Assembly: GCA_052161645.1 (NCBI GenBank)
Contig: CP197414.1
DNA length: 64,000 nucleotides
Strand: one strand, 5' to 3'
Source: Laterigemmans sp052161645
GTDB lineage: Bacteria > Planctomycetota > Planctomycetia > Pirellulales > Pirellulaceae
Shown here: positions 8,902 to 18,800 of the stretch, piece after piece
Layout: the number at the start of each line of letters is the position of its first letter
How positions within the stretch are numbered: position 1 is the first letter of the stretch
The notes under the pieces: generated by a model
What the model was told of the DNA's origin: nothing
The model's database searches: none
What the model saw: only the letters and a program-made list of their open reading frames with translations
Translations under genes and position numbers: made by a program

Positions 8902-9989
8902 CCCTGCCACATCCAAACCAGGGTATCCGCCAAGGTGTGCTCGAACACCTGTTGATCGCAATGCTTGCTGGCACGGCTAAAGACATAGCGATAGTCATAA
9001 CCTTTGGCCTTCAGCGCAGCGGCTGTGCGTTCGTTGGCCATCACCCAGTTGTGATAACTCTCTTCGGGATCATTCGCTCGCAAATCATTCTCCGAGACGT
9101 GCGTAAAAATCCGCAGCGGTTTCCGTTCACTGTTCTCGATCAGCTTCATGCTGGAATGATATTCCCAAGCACCCAGGGGATAATCAGCCTCCTCTGGCGC
9201 ATCATCATCTTGCTGATCGACAAAGGTGCCCGAGTAGGTGATCAAGCGGCGAAAGAGATCGGGGCGAAACCACCCCATCGTCAGCGCCGCGGCGCCTCCG
9301 GAACTGCAACCCATGACGGCTCTACCCCAGGGATCTTTGGTGAAAGTCAAATTCGGGTAAGCGGCTTTGATTTCTGGATTTGCCAACACGGCGGGCAAGA
9401 CTTCGTCATTAATAAAGCGGGCCAAACGATCGGACATCGTGTCGTACTCCAGACCGCGCTGACTCCCCTTGCTATCATCACCACCGTTCTGCACCGATAT
9501 CACAATGAACGCGGGCAAGCGACGCGCCGGGTCTTTGGAGATGGTCAAATTATCGAGCGCGTGACGAACCAAGTTTAAACGACTCGGTCCATCATGCATG
9601 ACTAAAATTGGAGCCTCGGTACCCGGTTGATAAGCGGCCGGCACATAGACAAAAATCTTCCGTTCTTCGCGGACCTTTTTCTTTGCATCCAGCGTGGAAT
9701 CGTCGCCGCGGAAGATGGCGCTCTCCGCCAACGGCATGCTGAATTCAAACGAGCGGCCTTGAGGATTACCACGATCGGCCAGATCGGGATCAAGCCTAAA
9801 ATCAGGCCCGACGACGAAATTACCATTGCCCAAATCGCTTGCCGTCGCTTCCGCTGGCTCATCAGCAACAGCAAGTTTCGCGGTAAAAGCCAGGCTGGCG
9901 GTGAGACCCAGGCTAACACAACATAAACTCACCAGGAAAGCTCGCTGGGGCAGGACGCGCTGGGACAGGAAAGATGACTGTGATGGCAT
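8892..9989 (-). CDS. Secreted esterase of the Fes/esterase-D (enterochelin esterase-like) family
   Basis: Alpha/beta-hydrolase with an export signal: from the ATG at 9989 the leader reads 'MPSQSSFLSQRVLPQRAFLV' and continues hydrophobic to about residue 38. The nucleophile elbow is 'VMGCSSGGAAALTMGWFRP' (G-x-S-x-G). The Asp/His region follows as 'PLRIFTHVSENDLRANDP', with His probably in 'YDYRYVFSRASKHCDQQVF'. 'ILVMHDGPSRLNLVRHALDN' matches the N-terminal strand of the putative-esterase family. Frame is open to 10034, giving 15 extra residues. Known members hydrolyse ester bonds in siderophores, S-formylglutathione or acylated sugars; the substrate here cannot be told. It lies just downstream of birA on the same strand. 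Confidence 0.8.
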   Translation of the reverse strand: MPSQSSFLSQRVLPQRAFLVSLCCVSLGLTASLAFTAKLAVADEPAEATASDLGNGNFVVGPDFRLDPDLADRGNPQGRSFEFSMPLAESAIFRGDDSTLDAKKKVREERKIFVYVPAAYQPGTEAPILVMHDGPSRLNLVRHALDNLTISKDPARRLPAFIVISVQNGGDDSKGSQRGLEYDTMSDRLARFINDEVLPAVLANPEIKAAYPNLTFTKDPWGRAVMGCSSGGAAALTMGWFRPDLFRRLITYSGTFVDQQDDDAPEEADYPLGAWEYHSSMKLIENSERKPLRIFTHVSENDLRANDPEESYHNWVMANERTAAALKAKGYDYRYVFSRASKHCDQQVFEHTLADTLVWMWQGYE

Positions 9990-10037
9990 GAGGATTGATA
10001 CCTTGCATGATACGGAAAGAGGAGGGGGAGTCACAGT

Positions 10038-10859
10038 TTAACTGCTGGCGACGCGGATAACCTCGCCTGATTGAATTTGCTGCAATTGGCCATCGACGAG
10101 GACCCGCAACGCGCCGCTGGGATCGATCCCTTGGCACAACCCGCGAAGCCGAGCCGGGCCCTGCTGCAAGGTAATTTCTTTGCCGGTCAAGAAACAGCGA
10201 GTCTCAATCGTCTTGACCAGCTTGGCAAACTGGTTATCGAGTTGAGCGTTATCCGCACCGCTGAAAGCCGAGAGGTGATCATCCAGCCGCTCTAAAATCA
10301 GAGGCAACAACTCGTAGCGATCGAGTGGACGATTGGCGATTGCGGCTAAGCTGCGAGCCCGCTTGCTAAGCTGGGAGTCCGCTGCTGCAATCGCCGGAGT
10401 TGTGAAATCGGTCGCCACGTTCACCCCCACGCCGATGACCACGCGGTGATCACTGCCGGCCGCGCTTTCCACCAAGATCCCGGCGGCCTTACCGCCCGCC
10501 ACGTAGACATCATTCGGCCATTTCAAACTGGCTCGAACCGGGGGAATAAATTGCTCAATGGCCTCGGCCACCGCCAGCCCCGTGATCAATGCCAATCGCG
10601 GTAGCTGTGACTTGCTGAACTGCAACCGCTGGGCTGAATCGAGCAGCGAGAAGGTGAGCGTGCCGGCGTCGGCGAACCAACTGCGACCCGCCCGCCCGCG
10701 GCCGCCAGTTTGCAGATCGGCCAGCACGAGCAAAGGGAGATCCTCGGCAGGGATTTGCTGGCTATGTTGCACAGCCCAGCTGTTGGTCGAATCACACTGG
10801 GAGAAATGCTGGACCGTCGCCGCGTAACCGCCGGCCCAAGCAGTTCTAATCCCACTCAA
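10038..10859 (-). CDS. birA: Biotin--[acetyl-CoA-carboxylase] ligase
   Basis: Attaches biotin to carboxyl-carrier proteins through biotinyl-AMP. The 273-residue product has the family signature 'TGGRGRAGRSW' (residues 51-61, biotinyl-AMP-binding loop), 'ASLKWPNDVYVAGGKAAGILVE' region with the catalytic Lys, 'VVIGVGVNVATDF', and a C-terminal SH3-like domain ('GLCQGIDPSGALRVLVDGQL'). There is no N-terminal helix-turn-helix, so it is the monofunctional type without repressor activity. The start codon is TTG and overlaps the TGA of the upstream NRDE gene (TTGA), implying coupling. Confidence 0.9.
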   Translation of the reverse strand: MSGIRTAWAGGYAATVQHFSQCDSTNSWAVQHSQQIPAEDLPLLVLADLQTGGRGRAGRSWFADAGTLTFSLLDSAQRLQFSKSQLPRLALITGLAVAEAIEQFIPPVRASLKWPNDVYVAGGKAAGILVESAAGSDHRVVIGVGVNVATDFTTPAIAAADSQLSKRARSLAAIANRPLDRYELLPLILERLDDHLSAFSGADNAQLDNQFAKLVKTIETRCFLTGKEITLQQGPARLRGLCQGIDPSGALRVLVDGQLQQIQSGEVIRVASS

Positions 10860-11632
10860 GCGGTGCGAGCCTTAGAACGTGACTCTCGCAAACCACGGCT
10901 GAGAATGTCTCGCAGCATGGGCGAATAGTCTTCGTACTTTGCTTGATCGGGAGCACCCGAGGAGAACTGATAGATTGCGTCCCGGGGCTTGACGCCGAGA
11001 GCGATCAGGGTGCTGCTAACCGTACCATGTTCGCGACCACGCAACACCATGCTGGGACGCCCCGGACCGACTGGCGATCGGGCGAAAACCTTACTGGCAA
11101 CAGCCAAAAACTTGACTGGCGAATCGAGTGTCTGCAAAGTCAACAGCCGCCGCGCCATCTGCACGCGTTCATCAGTCGGATCATTCAAATTGCGTGAACC
11201 GACAATGTTCAAACCTTCCTCGAGCGGGACAACTTCCTGCTCTTCTTCGGAGTGAATTACAAAGCCCGCTTTTCCGTCAGCGATGACAACGTTACATCCT
11301 TCGAAACGAGTCTTGCTTAACTCAGTCAACGCTTTGTCGAGCGCTCTGCGAGACGATGTGCAGCGAAGCAGATCAAGGCAAAGCTGGCCGCGTGAACGAT
11401 GTCCAAACAAGGGCATCACGGTGGCCCGGTTGCAGAGCCCCACGAACAAACCGTTTTGGTTGACTCCCAACCAAGTCCCGCCAGCACGTTGATCTATGCC
11501 GGAGAGTACTCGGGGCTTACCCGACTGAATCGAGGGGGGCAGACTAGGGCGGTCATAATACTCCTCACGGTTGGCGGCAACTAAGATTGGACTTTCAGGA
11601 ACGAGCTGGTACTGAACGGCGAGGAGGCACAT
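10856..11632 (-). CDS. NRDE (TANGO2-like) family protein
   Basis: 259-residue protein of the TANGO2/NRDE family, named after the conserved Asn-Arg-Asp-Glu block, here 'AANREEYYDRPSLPP' at about residues 19-33. The N-terminus 'MCLLAVQYQLVPESP' has Cys2, typical of the family, which is why the ATG at 11632 is chosen over the open frame to 11671. Other family blocks are 'GGTWLGVNQNGLFVGLCNR' and a late 'VSSTLIALG' segment. The biochemical function of the family is not settled (links to haem or acyl-CoA handling are proposed for eukaryotic members). It is coupled to birA downstream. Confidence 0.85.
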   Translation of the reverse strand: MCLLAVQYQLVPESPILVAANREEYYDRPSLPPSIQSGKPRVLSGIDQRAGGTWLGVNQNGLFVGLCNRATVMPLFGHRSRGQLCLDLLRCTSSRRALDKALTELSKTRFEGCNVVIADGKAGFVIHSEEEQEVVPLEEGLNIVGSRNLNDPTDERVQMARRLLTLQTLDSPVKFLAVASKVFARSPVGPGRPSMVLRGREHGTVSSTLIALGVKPRDAIYQFSSGAPDQAKYEDYSPMLRDILSRGLRESRSKARTA

Positions 11633-11971
11633 CTCGGCTTTTCTTTCGCTTTCCAAAGACCAATGAAACAAGGCATGCGAGCCCGATGCGGAAGCGGTTG
11701 TTCACGGACAATTAGCTTCGATCAGACAGGGCCCAATTTAGCCTTTTTACCCCGGCAAATGCACCCCCCACAGAGGGGCTAGCGGCATTTTTTCACGCTA
11801 TTTCTGGCAAACTTTGACGCTCCCATGGTGAGTTTCCGGTCTGGACTGTAGTGAACGGCCCCGATTTGTCGATGAGAGGCTCTGGGAGTGGCCTCTGACA
11901 AGGCCATTTCTGTCCCAAAATGAGTATCCGCCTCCATTCCGGCATTGGCCGGACAGCGATAGCCAAGTTTC
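11633..11971. other. Intergenic region with a terminator-like hairpin
   Basis: 339 bp between the divergent NRDE gene and the FliN-like gene. No convincing coding frame. It contains the hairpin described at 11757-11793; the rest must hold the promoters for both genes, but I cannot assign boxes. Confidence 0.5.
11757..11793 (+). terminator. Terminator-like hairpin with T-run, no upstream gene on this strand
   Basis: AAATGC pairs with GCATTT as an outer stem, CCCC with GGGG as an inner stem, followed by a run of T on the plus strand. There is no plus-strand CDS upstream within 2.5 kb, so it could end a small RNA or be fortuitous. Confidence 0.3.
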
Positions 11972-12262
11972 ATGTCGAGCATTCCAGCCGATCCCGATCG
12001 CGAAGTCTCCTTGAACGGATATCAACAAAGCGTCCTCGAAGTCCGAGCGACGGTAGCCGTTACGTTAGCACACAAGGCTGTGCCGTTGTCGGCTGTGCTG
12101 GAACTGGTGCCCGGTGCGATGATTCAATTCGACAAGAACTGTGACGAACCATTAGTGCTGGAAGTCGGTGGCCACCCGATCGCCACGGGCGAAGCGGTTA
12201 AAGTGGAAGACAAGTTTGGGCTGCGAATTCGCGGCTTTGATATCGCCACGGAAGAGGACTGA
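11972..12262 (+). CDS. FliN-like SpoA-domain protein
   Basis: 96-residue protein made almost entirely of one SpoA (FliN/FliM C-terminal, type III secretion C-ring) domain. It shows 'LEVRATVAVTLAHKAVPLSA', then 'ELVPGAMIQFDKNCDEPLVL', 'VGGHPIATGEAVKVEDKFGLRI', which follow the FliN pattern closely. In flagellar motors FliN forms the base of the C-ring and binds CheY-P. No other flagellar or secretion gene is in this window, so this is either a remote flagellar locus or a stand-alone SpoA protein. Its start lies in the gap opposite the NRDE gene. Confidence 0.8.
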   Translation: MSSIPADPDREVSLNGYQQSVLEVRATVAVTLAHKAVPLSAVLELVPGAMIQFDKNCDEPLVLEVGGHPIATGEAVKVEDKFGLRIRGFDIATEED

Positions 12263-12275
12263 CGGCCGAGCCAGT

Positions 12276-13355
12276 TCAATTGACGCCGGCCACACCGGGG
12301 AGAGCTGACCCGGTATAATTGACAAGAAACTTGCGATTGAGTTCTGCCACACCGCCGGCTCCAGCGGCTTCGATCCATTGCTGCGTTTTGGCGATACGTT
12401 GCACCAGCAATGTCAGGTCGATGTCGGCCGTTTGTTGATCGGCGGCCGTGGTCACCACACCCAAATTCGCCGCTGCCCATTCAGCGCTCGATTGCCGGCG
12501 TTTGGCGGGCGTGATTAGATCGCGGCACCAGTGATCGATGGCAACGAGATCGGCTCCCAGGGCCAGCAGTTTAACAATATCTTGTTCATCGGTATCGGGC
12601 GGTGGAATGACGGCCAACTTGACTGCCGAGGATTCGACTTGTTGCAAACGATCGGCGGTTGCCGCGACCACTTGGAGGAACGCGACTGCTTGGTCTGCAG
12701 GCCAGCGATCGGCCCGCAAGCAGATCAGGTCTGGCTTTGCCGGGAGGATGCGAGCGAGATCCGTAGCCGCGCGGTAAGCCTCGATGCTGACGGCGACCAA
12801 GGCGGTCGGATTGAGTGCCCGCAGCTGCTCCACTTTGCCCCCCAACTTTCCCACCTCGGCCACGTCGGGTGGCCAACAGAGTGCGTCGAGGTCTCCAAAA
12901 GCCTGCATTGCCCGGTCCGCCATCCGCGCGGCGCGCTGATCCCAACGCCGCATGGTGTTCGCCGAATAACGTGGCAACCCGGTCTGAACTTGGCGTGGTA
13001 ACGTGAGCCGGATATCAATGATGCGCGCGTTAGCGAGGTCATCGAAATGGAGTCCGAAGCGTTCCGCGCGATAGGGGCAGATTGTTAGCTGCAACGGTGA
13101 CGGAGAGTCTGCTTGTTCATCGTCCGTGTGATGAAACTCGCTTTGCAAGCCAGCCACCGAAACTCCCAAACCGTCGAGATTATCAGCCACGTAGCGGGCC
13201 ACTTCGGGGGGCCGTTCGCACCAAGGCAAATCGTAGGCAATCAACGGCAGGGGCAACGCGACTTGCGTTGACAATTGGACTCGCAGGCGGTTTGCCACGC
13301 TCCGGGTTGCGGCTTTTCCAAAGGTCGGTCGCGTCAGCTCTAGGAAGTCGAACAT
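12276..13355 (-). CDS. Divergent glutamate-synthase-domain-2-like TIM barrel protein
   Basis: 359-residue protein without an obvious strong family match by eye. The later part follows the FMN barrel of glutamate synthase in outline: 'PTALVAVSIEAYRA', 'KPDLICLRADRW', 'VKLAVIPPPDTDEQDIVKLLALGADLVAID' (compare the usual GG-x-x-x-x-x-D-(I/V)-x-K-A-x-ALGAD block) and a C-terminal 'QWIEAAGAGGVAELNR'. The 3Fe-4S cysteine motif of GltS is absent and the usual glycine pair of the phosphate loop is lost, so it is either a diverged or non-catalytic barrel. The strongest argument is its neighbour, a GlxC-like GXGXG protein 58 bp upstream on the same strand. Function is not known. Confidence 0.45.
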   Translation of the reverse strand: MFDFLELTRPTFGKAATRSVANRLRVQLSTQVALPLPLIAYDLPWCERPPEVARYVADNLDGLGVSVAGLQSEFHHTDDEQADSPSPLQLTICPYRAERFGLHFDDLANARIIDIRLTLPRQVQTGLPRYSANTMRRWDQRAARMADRAMQAFGDLDALCWPPDVAEVGKLGGKVEQLRALNPTALVAVSIEAYRAATDLARILPAKPDLICLRADRWPADQAVAFLQVVAATADRLQQVESSAVKLAVIPPPDTDEQDIVKLLALGADLVAIDHWCRDLITPAKRRQSSAEWAAANLGVVTTAADQQTADIDLTLLVQRIAKTQQWIEAAGAGGVAELNRKFLVNYTGSALPGVAGVN

Positions 13356-13413
13356 GGTGCAGCCAAAGAAATTGTGATCGGGCTTTAACGGTACTCAGCG
13401 TGAGCCTGGAGAC

Positions 13414-14154
13414 TTATCGCCAACTGGGATTAATCTCACCACGCGGGCGGTTCGCTTCCTCGCGCAGCGTAACCTCGGAAACGATGCGGCGAAAATCTTT
13501 GACATCTCCCCGAATGCCGGCGTTGATCAACAACAGCCCAAGCCGCAATTTCTCGCGCTCACGTAGTGGTGCTTCACGGACTCCACGCCCCAGCATGTTG
13601 ACTTTACCGCGAATAAAAATAGTCGCACCACGCATCAAGTCGCCCAGCCCCCCGTCCGCATCGCCACCAATCACGATGGTGCCCCACAAAGCTCTGGCTG
13701 CTGCCTGCGATCCCGCGTTGCCGCGAATAAAAATTTCACCGCCCCGCATGGCCGCACCGCAATCAGGACCAGCGTTTCCATAGATGGCCATGGTGCCGCC
13801 GGACAGCGCGGTACCGGCTCCGACTCCGGCGCTCCCACGCACTCGTAACGAACCTGAGATCATGCCCTCACCACAACCGTCACCCACGTCACCTTTGATG
13901 ACAACATTGATCCGTCGATTGAAGGCAAACGCGTAATCTCCCAGCGGCCCGTCGACCTGCAGGTTGCCCTCCAAATCCAACCCCATCAAAAAATGTTGCT
14001 GTCCATCGAAGCCAGTTAACTGGAGCGTGGTGTCGGAGTTGGCGTGCTGTTGCAGAGCGGCAACCAAGGAAGCATCTCCGAGCGCGGACGGAGAGAGAGT
14101 TACCACCTGCTTGGCTGATTCCGGCTGGGGCGAATGGTCTGTCGGGTCGTCCAT
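13414..14154 (-). CDS. GXGXG-motif protein (glutamate synthase domain 3 / GlxC-like)
   Basis: 246-residue right-handed beta-helix protein with repeated G-x-x-G-x-x-x-x-G turns: 'VVIKGDVGDGCGEGMISG', 'RVRGSAGVGAGTALSGGTM', 'AIYGNAGPDCGAAMRGGEI', 'IRGNAGSQAAARALWGTI', 'VIGGDADGGLGDLMRGATI'. This is the GXGXG fold shared by the GltB C-terminal domain, GlxC and FwdC/FhcC. The tail 'IFIRGKVNMLGRGVREAPL' followed by 'LLLINAGI' matches GlxC/GltB better than FhcC. In split glutamate synthases GlxC works with GlxB (amidotransferase) and GlxD (FMN barrel); only a barrel-like gene is adjacent. Divergent from the CE15-like gene. Confidence 0.75.
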   Translation of the reverse strand: MDDPTDHSPQPESAKQVVTLSPSALGDASLVAALQQHANSDTTLQLTGFDGQQHFLMGLDLEGNLQVDGPLGDYAFAFNRRINVVIKGDVGDGCGEGMISGSLRVRGSAGVGAGTALSGGTMAIYGNAGPDCGAAMRGGEIFIRGNAGSQAAARALWGTIVIGGDADGGLGDLMRGATIFIRGKVNMLGRGVREAPLREREKLRLGLLLINAGIRGDVKDFRRIVSEVTLREEANRPRGEINPSWR

Positions 14155-14319
14155 GGCTTACATCCGCGGGTGACGATCAACGAGTTAAATGGGTCCAGGG
14201 TGATTTACGGTGATTCGCGTGGGATGGTTGCGCCCGTTACCATCAAGGATACTCGAAAGGTCGGCTCAGCGCCCTCCGTCCCACCCTAGAACCCTCCTTA
14301 AAATTTGGATTAATCAACA

Positions 14320-15708
14320 ATGGTGAAACATAAGTGGCACGCTCGCCCCGATCGTCACCCATCCCTAAACCGCCGCCTACTGACCGCGGCACTGGCCAGC
14401 AGCATGGCAATGGCGGCGACATTTTCCCATAACTCGATGTTCACAGCGGCCAATGCCCAATCGCCCCTTGGCGAAAACGACGGCGGCACAGACGCTGAGG
14501 CAAAAACCTTGCAATTACCCGGTTGGCAAGCGGATGGGAAGTTAGTTGCCGATTTACAAGCTCGTTCCAATCACCCGTTCAACTACGACGAAGCGGCCGT
14601 TCCCGAGTACGAGTTGCCTGACGTGCTGGGAGCCGCAAGCGAGGACTTTACAGCAGCCCAGTGGCCGGCTCGCCGGGAAGCGTTGCTGGAACAGTTTCGC
14701 GGGCATGTGTACGGACGTCGCCCCGCAGCGAACCCTGAGGTATTTTTCCAGTACGAAGCCGCTGCATTCGATCCCACGGGAGGCAAAGCGATCGGCAAGC
14801 GATTGCTTTGTCGCATTCGCTTGGGCGAACGGGAATTTGCTTTCCCATTCTTGATCTACACGCCTCGCCAAAGCCAGCAATCCGCTAGCCCCGAACCGAT
14901 GCCGCTGGTGGTGTTGATCAACAATCGCGAATTCCCCGATCCCCAAACCATGGGTCCTGAAGCGAGTGGATTTTGGCCGATCGGGTTGCTGATTGACGCC
15001 GGCTTTGCGACGGCGGTTTTTCACACCTCAGATGTCGATCCCGATCGGGCAGACGGCTACGAGGAGGGTATCCGCGGGTTCTTCGCCGAGAATGCTCCCC
15101 GTGGCGATGAGAGCTGGGGATCGCTTTCCGCTTGGGGCTGGGCAGCCAGCCGGGTGCTCGATTTCGCTCTCAAGTATGAAAACATTGACCCTCAACAGAC
15201 GGCCGTGGTGGGACATTCACGCGGTGGCAAGACGGCGTTGTGGGCTGCGGCGGAAGATCCGCGTTTTAAAATTGCTTATGCCAACGAATCAGGCTGCGGA
15301 GGAGCAGCTCTCTCGCGGCGACGCTACGGCGAAACCATTGCTCGGATCACCTCGGCCTTCCCGCATTGGTTCTGTCCGAAACTGACCAGCTATTCTGATC
15401 AAGAAGATCGCTTGCCAGTCGATCAACACCAATTGATCGCCCTGCTAGCTCCGCGTTCCGTTTACGTGGCCAGCGCGGCGGAAGACTTGTGGGCCGATCC
15501 ACGGGGCGAGTATTTATCAATCGTGAAGGCGGCGCCCGCCTTCCAATTATTGGGCAAAGCATCGATCACCGATCCCTCCATGCCGCCGCTCGATCAACCG
15601 CGGCACGTGGGCGCCACGGGCTATCACATCCGCCCGGGTAAACACAATTTGACGCGGCACGATTGGCAGTACTTTTTGCAGTTTGCCAAGTCACAGTTTG
15701 CTAAATAA
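14320..15708 (+). CDS. Secreted CE15-like (glucuronoyl esterase family) alpha/beta-hydrolase
   Basis: 462-residue exported hydrolase. The leader runs to about residue 47 ('LLTAALASSMAMAATFSH'). The nucleophile elbow 'VVGHSRGGKTALWAAAEDP' matches the CE15 signature G-x-S-R-x-G-K-x-A, in which the Arg stabilises the oxyanion. It is followed by 'ANESGCGGAALSRRRYGETI' and 'FPHWFCPKL', also typical of the family. A late His is available near 'RPGKHNLTRHDWQ'. CE15 enzymes cleave ester links between glucuronoyl groups of xylan and lignin; marine planctomycetes carry many copies with unproven substrates. Divergently transcribed from the GlxC-like gene with 165 bp between starts. Confidence 0.85.
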   Translation: MVKHKWHARPDRHPSLNRRLLTAALASSMAMAATFSHNSMFTAANAQSPLGENDGGTDAEAKTLQLPGWQADGKLVADLQARSNHPFNYDEAAVPEYELPDVLGAASEDFTAAQWPARREALLEQFRGHVYGRRPAANPEVFFQYEAAAFDPTGGKAIGKRLLCRIRLGEREFAFPFLIYTPRQSQQSASPEPMPLVVLINNREFPDPQTMGPEASGFWPIGLLIDAGFATAVFHTSDVDPDRADGYEEGIRGFFAENAPRGDESWGSLSAWGWAASRVLDFALKYENIDPQQTAVVGHSRGGKTALWAAAEDPRFKIAYANESGCGGAALSRRRYGETIARITSAFPHWFCPKLTSYSDQEDRLPVDQHQLIALLAPRSVYVASAAEDLWADPRGEYLSIVKAAPAFQLLGKASITDPSMPPLDQPRHVGATGYHIRPGKHNLTRHDWQYFLQFAKSQFAK

Positions 15709-15770
15709 ACATCATCTGCTGGCCTGGCAAACATCAGGCTTGCAGCGATGACAGTCGGTACTGGCTCAAG

Positions 15771-15810
15771 CAAAAAACGGCGGGTAACTCCATCATCGAG
15801 TCACCCGCCG
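15771..15810 (-). terminator. Rho-independent terminator of the giant protease gene
   Basis: A 13-bp stem with one mismatch (15778-15790 against 15798-15810, core CGGCGGGT/ACCCGCCG), 7-nt loop, and six A on the plus strand at 15772-15777 that read as a T-run for minus-strand transcription. It lies 60 bp past the stop of the giant gene and may also end the convergent CE15-like transcript. Confidence 0.8.
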
Positions 15811-15869
15811 CTTTGCTATTTCAGGCCATCCCAGCCCGACCGTGATCAGACAGCCGGACCGAGCTGATC

Positions 15870-18800
15870 TTACTCAAAATCGAGGTTGCTACCAAAACGG
15901 GTTCGGAACTGGAGGAAATCAACAAAGCCGACTTCTCCATCGCCGTTGACATCGAATCGTGCATCGTAGTCGGGCGAGCCCTCAGATTCGCCGAAGGTGC
16001 CTCGGAACGCAAGGAAGTCAATGAAACCAACTTCACGATCCCCGTTGACGTCTCCATAGAAACGATAGAAGTCATCGGCCTCGTCATCACCGATCACATG
16101 ATCGCCACCTTCGGTACCATCTTCGTCGAGGTCAAGTCCCAATCCCGTGCCGTCAGTGATGTTGGCACCGACGATACGCAGATCATAGTTACCATCCGAC
16201 AATGAGCCTGTCGCGGCATCCACGAATCCGCCAGAGAAGGTCAGCGTAACCACCGTTCGTCCATCGCCGTCAACAATGCTGTCGACGATGACACCAACCG
16301 CACCACCACCGGCACCCCGTTTGGTGACTTCAAAAGCATCGGGCCCGATCGTGACTTCGGAATCGAAAGTGATCGTCACCGAAGTCACCAAACTTCGCTG
16401 ATTCGTGCCATCACCGATCGTAACTGTTTCCAATTCGCCACGATTGTCGACCGTAATCAGCAAGACCTTCTCAACCGACTCTCCGCCGGCATCGGTGGAC
16501 ATGACGCGAATGGTGTAGCTATCTTTCGTCTCGAAATCAAAGCTATCGTTCGCCCGCAGTTGATCACCGCTGATGTTGAAAGCCGCATTGTCATCATCAC
16601 CGGCACCACTGACCAAGGCATAGGTGAAGGTATCACCAGCGTCTTGATCAACCGTGCTCAACGTACCGACAACGGCATCGACACCGGCGTTCTCGGCAAT
16701 CGAAGTAGCCGAAACGGTGATGTCCGTTGGTGCGTCATTGACGTCGTTGACATCGATCACGAACGACTTTTCTAAAGTCAATCCACCAGCATCGGTAGTC
16801 ATCACGCGAACGGTATAACTGTCCTTCGTTTCGAAGTCGAAGTCAGCGTTAGCTCGCAGCTCCGCACCACTGATGTTGAAGGCTGCGTTGTCATCGTCAC
16901 CGGTACCGGCGACTAGTTCGTAGGTGAAAGTCTCACCAGCATCTTCATCAGTCGTGCTCAAGGTCCCCACAACCGCGTCAACGCCCGAGTTCTCATCGAG
17001 AGCGGTAGGCGAAAGATCGAGGTCGGTGGGAGCATCATTGATGTCGGTGATATCAATCACGAACGACTTCTCGAAGGTCAAACCACCGGAATCGGTCGTC
17101 ATCACGCGAACCGTGTAGCTGTCCTTCGCTTCGAAGTTAAAGCTATCGTTGGCCTGCAGCACATCACCGCTAATGTTGAAGGCCGCGTTGTCATCATCGC
17201 CAGCACCAGCTACTAACGTGTAGGTGAAGGTATCACCCGCATCGACATCGGTGGTTGCAAGCGTCCCCACTGCCGCGTCGACACCCGCGTTCTCTTCGAT
17301 CGCGGTTGGTGAAAGAGCGAGATCCGTAGGCACTTCATTCACATCCGTGACATCGATCACAAAGGCTTTCTCGAAAGTCAAGCCGCCGGAATCGGTCGTC
17401 ATTACGCGAACCGTGTAGCTGGTCTTCGACTCAAAGTCGAAACTAGCATTGGCTCGCAGATCTGCACCACTGATGTTGAAGGCTGCGTTGTCATCATCAC
17501 CGGTACCAGCGACCAGTTCGTAGGCGAAGGTATCACCCGCGTCCACATCGCTCGTGGTCAACGTGCCGACAACCGCATCGACACCTGCGTTCTCGTCGAT
17601 CGCCGAGGGCGACAGGTCGATGTCAGTCGGCATTTCATTCACGTCAGTGACGTTGATGACCACAGCCTTTGCAAAAGTCAAACCTGCGGCATCAGTCGTC
17701 ATCACGCGAACGGTATAGCTGTCCTTCGTTTCGAAGTCGAAGTCAGCGTTAGCTCGCAGCTCCGCACCACTGATATTGAAGGCCGCGTTGTCATCATCAC
17801 CAGCACCAGCGACCAGCGAGTAGGTGAAAGTATCACCAGCATCTTCATCCGTCGTGGTCAATGTCCCCACAACCGCGTCCACGCCCGCATTCTCATCGAG
17901 AGCGGTAGGCGAAAGATCGAGGTCGGTGGGAGCATCGTTAACGTCAGTGACATCGATCACGAATGACTTCTCGAAAGTCAAACCACCGGAATCGGTCGTC
18001 ATCACGCGAACGGTATAGCTGTCCTTGACTTCGAAGTTGAAGCTATCGTTGGCCTGCAGCACATCACCGCTAATGTTGAATGCCGCGTTGTCATCATCGC
18101 CAGCACCGGCTACTAACGTGTAGGTGAAGGTATCACCCGCATCGACATCGGTGGTTGCAAGCGTCCCCACTGCCGCGTCGACACCCGCGTTCTCTTCGAT
18201 CGCGGTTGGTGAAAGAGCGAGATCCGTAGGCACTTCATTCACATCCGTGACATCGATCACAAAGGCTTTCTCGAAAGTCAAGCCGCCGGAATCGGTCGTC
18301 ATTACGCGAACCGTGTAGCTGGTCTTCGACTCAAAGTCGAAACTAGCATTGGCTCGCAGATCTGCACCACTGATGTTGAAGGCTGCGTTGTCATCATCAC
18401 CGGTACCAGCGACCAGTTCGTAGGCGAAGGTATCACCCGCGTCCACATCGCTCGTGGTCAACGTGCCGACAACCGCATCGACACCTGCGTTCTCGTCGAT
18501 CGCCGAGGGCGACAGGTCGATGTCAGTCGGCATTTCATTCACGTCAGTGACGTTGATGACCACAGCCTTTGCAAAAGTCAAACCTGCGGCATCAGTCGTC
18601 ATCACGCGAACGGTATAGCTGTCCTTCGTTTCGAAGTCGAAGTCAGCGTTAGCTCGCAGCTCCGCACCACTGATATTGAAGGCCGCGTTGTCATCATCAC
18701 CAGCACCAGCGACCAGCGAGTAGGTGAAAGTATCACCAGCATCTTCATCCGTCGTGGTCAATGTCCCCACAACCGCGTCCACGCCCGCATTCTCATCGAG

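Noticed and set aside
8520..9578. Long plus-strand frame across the MFS/esterase junction
   Set aside because: Both overlapping genes have clear family motifs; this frame has none.
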